The notes beneath the pieces were generated by a model that ran no database searches, had not been told where the DNA came from, and was given only the letters and a program-made list of their open reading frames with translations. The position numbers were made by a program, and so were the translations under genes. From Lachnospiraceae bacterium (GTDB lineage Bacteria; Bacillota; Clostridia; Lachnospirales; Lachnospiraceae), in NCBI GenBank assembly GCA_017477005.1, contig JAFUXY010000316.1, positions 1 to 8,472 of the forward strand: 8,472 nt of DNA. Direction: 5' to 3'. Every line of letters begins with the position of its first letter. Positions within the stretch are counted from its first letter, which is position 1. Of this stretch, positions 1 through 5,767 are shown one piece after another.

Positions 1-28
1 AGAAAAGAGCGAGGGAAGGAGAAGGGAT

Positions 29-520
29 ATGAAAGCAGCGCGGGGAACCGTACATAAATATGGCGACAATGTGGATACCGATGTGATCATTCCGGCCCGC
101 TATTTGAATACTTCAAAACCGGAAGAATTGGCAGAGCATTGTATGGAGGATATTGACAAGGACTTTATTTCGAAGGTGAAAAAGGGAGATCTGATTGTGG
201 CGACCAAGAATTTTGGCTGTGGTTCTTCGCGGGAGCATGCGCCAATCGCCATCAAGGCGAGCGGCATTTCATGCGTGATTGCGGAGACCTTTGCGCGGAT
301 CTTCTATCGCAATGCGATCAACATTGGTTTGCCGATCATTGAATCCGCGGAGGCCTCTGTCGGGATCGAGGATGGCGATGTTGTGGAAGTGGATTTTGAT
401 ACCGGCGTCATTACCAACGAGACAAAGCATGAGACCTATCAGGGGCAGGCATTTCCGGAGTTTATGCAGCGAATCATCGACGCGGAAGGGCTTGTGAACT
501 ACATAAATAGTGCAAGATAA
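29..520 (+). CDS. leuD: 3-isopropylmalate dehydratase small subunit (LeuD)
   Basis: This is the small (swivel-domain) subunit of isopropylmalate isomerase. With the iron-sulfur large subunit LeuC it converts 2-isopropylmalate to 3-isopropylmalate in cytoplasmic leucine synthesis. The 163 residues match the short clostridial/archaeal type of LeuD. Family motifs are clear: [17 protein letters not shown] (residues 12-28, including the substrate-specificity loop after ARYL), [12 protein letters not shown] (61-72) and [11 protein letters not shown] (92-102). The ATG follows a strong AAGGAGAAGG ribosome site at 16-25. The stop is TAA. LeuC would be expected just upstream, but only 28 bases are visible; one frame there is open and would stop at 30-32, a 4-base ATGA overlap, which cannot be assigned to leuC. 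The related homoaconitase and citraconate-type small subunits share these motifs, so substrate is inferred from the family pattern and not proven. Confidence 0.93.
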   Translation: MKAARGTVHKYGDNVDTDVIIPARYLNTSKPEELAEHCMEDIDKDFISKVKKGDLIVATKNFGCGSSREHAPIAIKASGISCVIAETFARIFYRNAINIGLPIIESAEASVGIEDGDVVEVDFDTGVITNETKHETYQGQAFPEFMQRIIDAEGLVNYINSAR

Positions 521-533
521 AGGGGGAGAAGAC

Positions 534-776
534 ATGGCGAAACCGAGTTATTTGACCGTAGACGACATCATGAAAACCAGGCGAAATGAGGAGAAGCAGT
601 CGGGCGTGGAAAAAGACCACGTTTTGAACAGCATTATTATTGAGCTTGACCACTACGAGGTCACGCGGATCCACGCGGGCGATCTGAAGACCAACGAGGA
701 TATCGCAGTGGTCGGAGAAACGATCAACGACTGCCGGGAAATCGTGAAATCCTATCTGGGGACGAGCTTTTCATAG
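534..776 (+). CDS. Hypothetical 80-residue protein downstream of leuD
   Basis: I do not recognise this small protein. The ATG at 534 is chosen because AGGGGGAGAA (521-530) is a well-placed ribosome site; an upstream GTG at 510 would overlap the end of leuD and has no such site. The 80-residue product is soluble and charged, with no signal peptide or membrane segment and one cysteine. It appears to be alternating helix and strand, with a hydrophobic beta-like stretch (NSIIIELDHYEVTRI, residues 32-46) and a likely C-terminal helix (ETINDCREIVKSYL). It starts 13 bases after the leuD stop and is followed directly by a terminator, so it is almost certainly the last gene of the leu transcript. leuB often occupies this place in clostridial operons, but this product is far too short and lacks any dehydrogenase motif. 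Coding status rests on the ribosome site, tight spacing and terminator position. Confidence 0.72.
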   Translation: MAKPSYLTVDDIMKTRRNEEKQSGVEKDHVLNSIIIELDHYEVTRIHAGDLKTNEDIAVVGETINDCREIVKSYLGTSFS

Positions 777-790
777 AACGAATGAAAATC

Positions 791-820
791 ACCGCCACTC
801 GACAAAGAGTGGCGGTTTCC
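791..820. terminator. Bidirectional intrinsic terminator between convergent operons
   Basis: A perfect 10-bp stem (ACCGCCACTC at 791-800, GAGTGGCGGT at 807-816) closes a 6-base loop. On the plus strand the stem runs into TTTCCTT. On the minus strand it is followed by GATTTTCATT. The hairpin lies 14 bases after the 80-residue gene and 4 bases after the stop codon of the leftward membrane-protein gene, so it can end both convergent transcripts. Both U-tracts are imperfect, but the GC-rich stem is strong. Confidence 0.88.
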
Positions 821-1483
821 TTAAATATAAAACCGCCGCTGCAGCTCCATTTTCGCCGCCTGTCCTCCGAAGATCAGTGTGCCAATGAACAAAAAGACGC
901 TCGATCCGAAGGCCAGTTCAGACAATACAGGGTAGCGGACAATGCCCGCATAGATCAGCGCAATCGGAATGGCGCCGACCCAAATGCAGCCAATCTGCAG
1001 GATCATATAGCTCTGCCAGCTGCGGCGATTGTAGATCATCAAAAAAAGCAGGACGAGATTGATCAAAAAGATCGCGCCGGGCAGCACGAAATTGACCGAC
1101 CACCCGGAAAAGCCCGTGATGATATCGATCAAAAGCAGATAGGCAAATACCAGGCAGAAGGAAAAGATGATGCGGCTTCGGTAGCCGGTGTTGGGGTTGG
1201 TCAAAATCCAAAACAGGGTCAGGGCGAGAAAAATCCCCCCGCTTGCGATGAAGCTCCAGTTCATTCGCTGTTCGGTATGATAATCAATGAACAGGCAAAG
1301 CGAGATTGCGACCAGTGAAACAAAGGTGAAGATCCGGCGGATCAACAAAAACCGTTTTTGCTGGCCGGGAATATCCGGATAAAACCGGTCCGTTTCCCCG
1401 CCGATTTCGAGGACTCCCTGACAGAGAGGGCAGGTCTCGGTGCGGTCTATGATTTCAATTTGGCAATGATGGCAACGGCTCAT
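821..1483 (-). CDS. DUF6320-like zinc-ribbon membrane protein
   Basis: This 220-residue protein has an N-terminal zinc ribbon with two CxxC knuckles (C4/C7 and C18/C21, in RCHHC and CPLC), then about six hydrophobic helices at roughly 48-67, 75-94, 104-124, 130-151, 157-181 and 186-207, and a short basic tail. The ribbon has no signal peptide and is probably cytoplasmic. The layout fits what I recall as the DUF6320 family of Firmicutes, which has no established function and is often encoded beside an alcohol-acetyltransferase-like gene, as it is here. The ATG at 1483 follows a GGAG ribosome site (about 1491-1496 on the minus strand). It begins 49 bases after the acyltransferase stop and is the last gene of the leftward operon. 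A role as membrane partner or acceptor-handling subunit of the acyltransferase is inference from gene order. Confidence 0.78.
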   Translation of the reverse strand: MSRCHHCQIEIIDRTETCPLCQGVLEIGGETDRFYPDIPGQQKRFLLIRRIFTFVSLVAISLCLFIDYHTEQRMNWSFIASGGIFLALTLFWILTNPNTGYRSRIIFSFCLVFAYLLLIDIITGFSGWSVNFVLPGAIFLINLVLLFLMIYNRRSWQSYMILQIGCIWVGAIPIALIYAGIVRYPVLSELAFGSSVFLFIGTLIFGGQAAKMELQRRFYI

Positions 1484-1532
1484 AGCTTTTTCTCCAGGGG
1501 GTGTCCAGGTGCTCCACTATCCATTTCCAAGT

Positions 1533-2822
1533 CTATACGAGGTTTCCATATACCCCGTTGGTCTCTATGCGAACGGAAATTCCATCCCGCGCAAGCTGTC
1601 GAAACACGTCTTTGGGAATACTGGTGTCCCGGAACGCCGAAGTAAAGGTGCAGCAAAGCGTATCCTGATAGGACATAATCGTCGCCTTGAGACTCTGTCC
1701 CTTCGAAAAAGGTATAAACCCCCGGAACATCTGAATATATTCCTGATAATCCGGCAAAACCGAGATGTTTCCAACGTTGGTGACGGTGGTGGTATTGGCC
1801 AGCGCCGATTTGGTGTAGATCAGCCGCATAACCATATTTTTGAACGGCAGCGGCACGGCGCGGGCGATGAAAATGTCTTCCTTGGCGACGCTGTAGGAAA
1901 AGATTTCTTCTAAATGTTCTTTGGTAATCTGCGATTTCAGGCTTTTGCGGACGATTTGGCAGATGTCGGCAAAAGTATATTCCGTATCCGAAGATTCCGG
2001 CACAAATTCCGCGGATACCATGACAAAAAAGTTTTTCGTGGTAATCGAGCCGAAAAACGGTCTCAGGTTGACAGGTACCGCTACGCGGATCGGGCGTTTT
2101 TGGGAAACGCGTCTGCCAAAATGCAGAAAGGTGCTGTAGATGAAGGTCGACACCAAGTATTCGTTGATTGTGACCCCATAGTTTTGTTTCGTCATGGTCT
2201 TCAACTCGGAAACCGACATCATCCCGTGGATCACACCGAATCCATGGAAGGGGAGCTTTTCGCCCTGGATCAAAAAAGCCCTCTGGCTTTTGTAGGAGAT
2301 CGGCGCGCTCTTTCGAAAGTACGCCTTGAAGCTGTCCTCCCGGTTCAGGGAGGTCTCGGGGCTCAGGCCGTCGCCCAATTTTTGGCGAAGATCGGGATGA
2401 CTGAGCCGGAGGTATTGATAGCACAGCTCCCGCAAAAATACCGTGCCGCCCATCCCGTCGGCCAGGGCGTGGAACACTTCGAGGTTGATCCGCTTCTTGT
2501 AGTAGGTGACGCGGAACATGTAGCTGTTGTTTTTGTTGCGCCGAATGAGGCGGCAAGGGTAGGTATCTTCCTCGTGTACCCGCGGCGCGGGCTTTCCATT
2601 TTCTTCGAGGTAATACCAGAATATGCCAACACGGAGGCGGAGATCGAAGCCCGGAAACTTTGGAAGCACCAAATCCAAAGCCTCCTGCAGAAGCTCCTTT
2701 TGAATCGTCTCCGTCAGGCAGGCTTCAATTCGGTAGGTGTTGGTCATGGATTCGTCAGCAATCACCGGAAAGATGTTGGCCGTATTGTCGAGTTTTTCCC
2801 AATGGCGGTAATGTGCGGGCAT
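1533..2822 (-). CDS. Alcohol acetyltransferase / condensation-domain-like acyltransferase
   Basis: The product belongs to the chloramphenicol-acetyltransferase/condensation superfamily, in the group annotated as alcohol acetyltransferase or NRPS-condensation-like. The catalytic HxxxDG motif is present as FHALADGMGG, with the general-base His at about residue 118 of the 429-residue form. A second core segment (VAVPVNLRPFFGS, about 248-260) fits the C-terminal half of the fold. Such enzymes transfer an acyl group from CoA or a carrier protein to a hydroxyl or amine; the substrate here cannot be read from sequence. The frame is open back to an ATG at 2879, but the start at 2822 is preferred. It has a GAAAGG ribosome site 6-7 bases upstream, lies 13 bases after the preceding stop, and gives the family-like N-terminus (HWEKLDNTANIFP). 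The upstream start would overlap the DUF1846 gene by 44 bases. There is no signal peptide or membrane helix. It is probably translated as part of the pfp-DUF1846 transcript. Confidence 0.82.
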   Translation of the reverse strand: MPAHYRHWEKLDNTANIFPVIADESMTNTYRIEACLTETIQKELLQEALDLVLPKFPGFDLRLRVGIFWYYLEENGKPAPRVHEEDTYPCRLIRRNKNNSYMFRVTYYKKRINLEVFHALADGMGGTVFLRELCYQYLRLSHPDLRQKLGDGLSPETSLNREDSFKAYFRKSAPISYKSQRAFLIQGEKLPFHGFGVIHGMMSVSELKTMTKQNYGVTINEYLVSTFIYSTFLHFGRRVSQKRPIRVAVPVNLRPFFGSITTKNFFVMVSAEFVPESSDTEYTFADICQIVRKSLKSQITKEHLEEIFSYSVAKEDIFIARAVPLPFKNMVMRLIYTKSALANTTTVTNVGNISVLPDYQEYIQMFRGFIPFSKGQSLKATIMSYQDTLCCTFTSAFRDTSIPKDVFRQLARDGISVRIETNGVYGNLV

Positions 2823-2835
2823 GGCTTGCCTTTCG

Positions 2836-4320
2836 TCAGATATCCTGATACAATCGGTGGAATTCATAGCGGGGCTCACAGGTCAGATTGATGTGGAGCC
2901 GCCGCAGGACGTCTTCATCGCTGCTATCGAGCATCACGGTGGAGTGCATCTCAAGGTTTTTGAGCTTGTCCAATTGTTCGAGGGCCAGCCGCGCTTCTTC
3001 GCTGTTGGCGCTCGAGATCGACAGAGCGATCAGCACCTCATGGATATGCAGCCTCGCGTCCAGGGTGGCTAAATAGCCCTTTTTTAGTTTGGTAATCGGC
3101 TCTAGGGCTTCGGGAGAGATCAAATGTAATTCATCAGGCAGCCCGGCGAGAATTTTGAGGGCGTTCAAAAGCACCGAGGCGCAGGCGACCAAAAGCTCGG
3201 TCGTCTTTCCGGTGGTAATGCTTCCGTCCGGCAGTTCGATCGCCGCGGCCGGATGCCCGGTCGTCTCTTCCTTCACCAGCGCCGGTGTCACGACAGAGCG
3301 TTCGTTGGGCGCCATTTCGACCTGCGACAACAAGGTCTCGATCTTCTTCAAGGCACTTTTCTTTCCGGATCCTTTTTTGATATTGCAAAGCTCCGCATAA
3401 TACCGCCGCAGGATCTCCTGCCGGGCGGCTTTGCGGACTACCTCGTCGTCTATGATGCAGTTTCCCGCCATATTAACCCCCATATCGGTCGGGGATTTGT
3501 AGGGGCATTCTCCGTAAATCTGGCGGAAAATGGCGACCAATACCGGGAAGCTCTCGATGTCTCTATTGTAATTGATCGTCGTCGTGCCGTAGGCATCCAG
3601 ATGGAAGGGGTCGATCATATTGACATCATTCAGATCGGCGGTGGCCGCCTCATAGGCGAGGTTCACCGGATGCTTGAGCGGAAGATTCCACACCGGGAAG
3701 GTCTCAAATTTGGCGTATCCGGCCGAGAATCCCCGCTTGTGTTCGTGGTAGAGCTGCGAGAGACAGGCAGCCATTTTGCCGCTGCCGGGCCCCGGTGCTG
3801 TCACGACCACCAGGGGGCGGGAGGTTTCAATGTAATCATTTTTGCCATAACCCTCGTCGCTGACGATATGCTCCACATTGTCCGGATAATCCGGAATCCA
3901 ACGCAGGATATAGGAGCGAACGCCGAGGGAATTGAGCTTTTCACGGAACCGGTCGGCGGCCGGTTCTCCGGTGTATTGCGTGATGCAGACGCTGCCGACA
4001 TACAGCCCGAGGTGTACAAAGATGTCGATCAGCCGCAGGACGTCCTGGTCGTAGGTGATGCCGAGGTCGCTGCGGATCTTGCCCCCGGCGATGGCGGAGG
4101 CGGATACGACGATCACGATCTCCGCCTGATCCTTCAGATGCAGCAGCATCTGCATCTTGGAGTCGGGCAAAAAGCCGGGCAGCACGCGCGAGGCGTGGAA
4201 ATCGTCGAAGAGCTTTCCGCCAAATTCGAGATAGAGCTTGTCGCCAAACTGCGCGATGCGTTGGCGAATATGCTCGGATTGCATTTTCAAGTACTTGTCG
4301 TTGTCAAAACCAATGGTCAT
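2836..4320 (-). CDS. DUF1846 family protein
   Basis: This 494-residue cytoplasmic protein matches DUF1846, a conserved family in Firmicutes, Actinobacteria and others that has solved structures but no firmly assigned function. The start MTIGFDNDKYLKMQSEHIR is the typical family N-terminus. Visible features are an N-terminal Rossmann-like alpha/beta part (IVIVVSASAIAGGKIRSD, about 68-85), a glycine-rich P-loop-like APGPGSGKMA (175-184) after a beta strand, a conserved-looking central part (SPTDMGVNMAGNCI, 276-289), and GSITTGKTTELL (365-376). These suggest nucleotide or phosphate binding, which is inference. Length agrees with the family and no defect is seen. The start codon lies about 13 bases after an AGAAGGGAA ribosome site, slightly longer spacing than usual. 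It begins 34 bases after the pfp stop and ends 13 bases before the acyltransferase start, so co-transcription is very likely. Confidence 0.9.
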   Translation of the reverse strand: MTIGFDNDKYLKMQSEHIRQRIAQFGDKLYLEFGGKLFDDFHASRVLPGFLPDSKMQMLLHLKDQAEIVIVVSASAIAGGKIRSDLGITYDQDVLRLIDIFVHLGLYVGSVCITQYTGEPAADRFREKLNSLGVRSYILRWIPDYPDNVEHIVSDEGYGKNDYIETSRPLVVVTAPGPGSGKMAACLSQLYHEHKRGFSAGYAKFETFPVWNLPLKHPVNLAYEAATADLNDVNMIDPFHLDAYGTTTINYNRDIESFPVLVAIFRQIYGECPYKSPTDMGVNMAGNCIIDDEVVRKAARQEILRRYYAELCNIKKGSGKKSALKKIETLLSQVEMAPNERSVVTPALVKEETTGHPAAAIELPDGSITTGKTTELLVACASVLLNALKILAGLPDELHLISPEALEPITKLKKGYLATLDARLHIHEVLIALSISSANSEEARLALEQLDKLKNLEMHSTVMLDSSDEDVLRRLHINLTCEPRYEFHRLYQDI

Positions 4321-4354
4321 AATGGAATGAATTCCCTTCTAAATTTGGTATGTT

Positions 4355-5584
4355 TCATTTGATCAGATGCGCCACAGACAGATATTCCGGCAGGCCGTTT
4401 TCGTAGTGGATCACCGGCTCGCCAAGGATGAGAGGACGCAGGTAGATCAGCATTTCTTCGGTCACATCGTTGCCCTCGTTGTTGATGAAGGAAAGGGGCA
4501 CGCTGCGTACGCCATTGGCGATCTTTTCAATCGGGAAGGTCGCTATAGCGGTCGTATAGGGGTCGTTTGTGAGCCGGTCTATGACCATCATATGGCCGCT
4601 CAACCCGGAAACGGCCGACTGCACGGCCTTTGCGCCGAGCTGCATGGCCTCGTTTTGGTCTGTCTGCGATAATAAATGAGCGGCGCAGCGTTGCAGGGTA
4701 TTGATCTCGATGGAGCGTACTTTGACGCCAAACGCCTCCTTGACCAACAGCTCGAGGGCCTTTCCGGCGCCGGACAACTGGCTGTGCCCAAAGGTGTCGC
4801 TCGTGGACACGCTGGCCGAAATATAGGCGCCGTCCTTGTCCCGGATCCCTTCTGACACGGCGACCACGACATTGTCCTGCACATCCAACAGGTGGTGTAC
4901 ATCCGACAAGAAGCGGGGCACGGAGAAGGGACGCTCCGGCAGATAGATCAGATGCGGCGCCGTCGTCTCATCCTCCCTGGCCAGAGCGGAGGCAGCGGTC
5001 AGCCAACCGGCATCCCGTCCCATAATTTCCACGATGGTCACGCTTTTCACATGGTAGATCATGGTGTCATGCCAGATTTCCCGGAGACAGGTAGCGATGT
5101 ATTTGGCCGCAGACCCAAAGCCCGGCGTATGGTCGGTGTGCATCAGGTCGTTGTCGATGGTTTTGGGGATTCCAAGCACCTTGACCGGCTTGTGGCGCTC
5201 GGCGGCATAGGAGGATAGCTTCAAAACCGTATCCATAGAATCGTTTCCGCCGATGTAGAAGAAGCTGTCCACCTCCATCTCTTCGAAGGTGTCGAAGATC
5301 TTTTCATAAGAAGCAGGGTCGTCCGTAGGCGAGGGCAGCTTGTAGCGGCAGGAGCCAAGATACATGGCAGGCGTAATCTTCAGCTTGTCCAGAAAGGACG
5401 GTATCTTCCCGCAAAGGTCGTCCAGGCACAGGAATCGCTTGTCGAAGATGCCTGTAATCCCGTTAAAGGCTCCTTACACCTTGTCAAAGCTGCCGGAAAT
5501 GGCATTTTCTTCGAGGATTCCGACCAAAGAGGCGTTGATGGCGGCTGTCGGGCCGCCGGATTGGGCTACAATGCAGTTTTTCAT
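4355..5584 (-). pseudogene. pfp: PPi-dependent 6-phosphofructokinase with in-frame TAA at codon 37
   Basis: The reading frame encodes a phosphofructokinase of about 409 residues, of the diphosphate-fructose-6-phosphate phosphotransferase type, which interconverts fructose 6-phosphate and fructose 1,6-bisphosphate in glycolysis. Motifs on the full-length numbering are CIVAQSGGPTAAIN (4-17, phosphate-donor loop), YIGGNDSMDT (110-119, Asp at the position that is Gly in ATP-dependent enzymes), GIPKTIDND (138-146, Lys typical of PPi enzymes), MGRDAGW (188-194, sugar-phosphate site) and PERPFS (216-221). The ATG at 5584 has an AGGAG ribosome site (5591-5595). A TAA at 5474-5476 interrupts the gene between FDKV and GAFNGI, where relatives usually carry Tyr, so one base change from TAC or TAT explains it. 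There is no frameshift. The next in-frame ATG (5365) would delete the donor loop and is not a credible start. Whether this is a true nonsense mutation, a sequence error or readthrough cannot be decided here. Confidence 0.85.
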
Positions 5585-5628
5585 AGGGTTCTCCTGAATA
5601 TAGAGGTAATTATCCGTTTGTCCTTCCT

Positions 5629-5657
5629 ATAATAGCGGAAACAGGCGCTTTTTGCAA
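5629..5657 (-). promoter_or_regulatory. Sigma-A-type promoter for the leftward pfp operon
   Basis: Read on the minus strand, TTGCAA (5657-5652) is followed after exactly 17 bases by TATTAT (5634-5629). The -35 matches the consensus at 4 of 6 positions and the -10 at 5 of 6. Transcription would start near 5622, leaving a leader of about 38 bases before the pfp ATG at 5584. No terminator or second promoter was seen in the short gaps among the four leftward genes, so this probably drives all of them. Confidence 0.65.
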
Positions 5658-5694
5658 ATAGGGAACAGCAGATAGCGAAGATTATTTTCGAAAG

Positions 5695-5732
5695 GGAATC
5701 GGAGCGAAAGGTTGACGGAACAACTCGATTCC
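5695..5732. repeat. Inverted repeat spanning the rightward -35 box
   Basis: GGAATCG (5695-5701) is repeated in inverted form as CGATTCC (5726-5732), with an inner shorter pair GTTG (5711-5714) and CAAC (5721-5724). The inner pair covers the first bases of the -35 hexamer and the outer right arm ends just before the -10. The position suits a repressor operator, but the arms are asymmetrically spaced around the inner pair and no known operator (CtsR heptad pairs, CIRCE) is matched. Function is a guess. Confidence 0.35.
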
Positions 5733-5740
5733 ATTAAAAT
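5712..5740 (+). promoter_or_regulatory. Sigma-A-type promoter for the membrane protein-clpC unit
   Basis: TTGACG (5712-5717) and TAAAAT (5735-5740) are separated by exactly 17 bases, each matching consensus at 5 of 6 positions. Transcription would start near 5747, only a few bases before the TAAGGAGG ribosome site at 5751-5758, giving a very short leader of about 20 bases. This is the stronger of the two divergent promoters by sequence. Confidence 0.75.
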
Positions 5741-5767
5741 GGAAAAACAATAAGGAGGGATAGTTTC

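Noticed and set aside
1480..2556. A 358-codon open frame on the minus strand overlapping the acyltransferase gene
   Set aside because: It is a shifted-frame shadow: the overlapping frame has the HxxxDG motif and family-like sequence, while this one gives a Pro/Arg/Gly-rich, unfamiliar product.
2879..2879. Upstream ATG at 2879 as the acyltransferase start
   Set aside because: It would overlap the DUF1846 gene by 44 bases, and the extra 19 residues are not family-like; the ATG at 2822 has a better ribosome site.
1914..2891. Long plus-strand open frame opposite the acyltransferase gene
   Set aside because: Antisense open frame caused by codon bias; no ribosome site or recognisable protein, and the minus-strand product is clearly real.
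3253..4362. A 369-codon plus-strand open frame opposite the DUF1846 gene
   Set aside because: Same reason: antisense shadow of a well-conserved family, with a composition unlike a folded protein.
5365..5365. ATG at 5365 as the true start of the phosphofructokinase
   Set aside because: It would remove the first 73 codons, including the GGPTAAIN donor loop, which is present and in frame upstream with its own ribosome site and promoter.
5686..5693. TTTCGAAA palindrome in the divergent intergenic region
   Set aside because: An 8-base palindrome is common by chance and has no second copy nearby.
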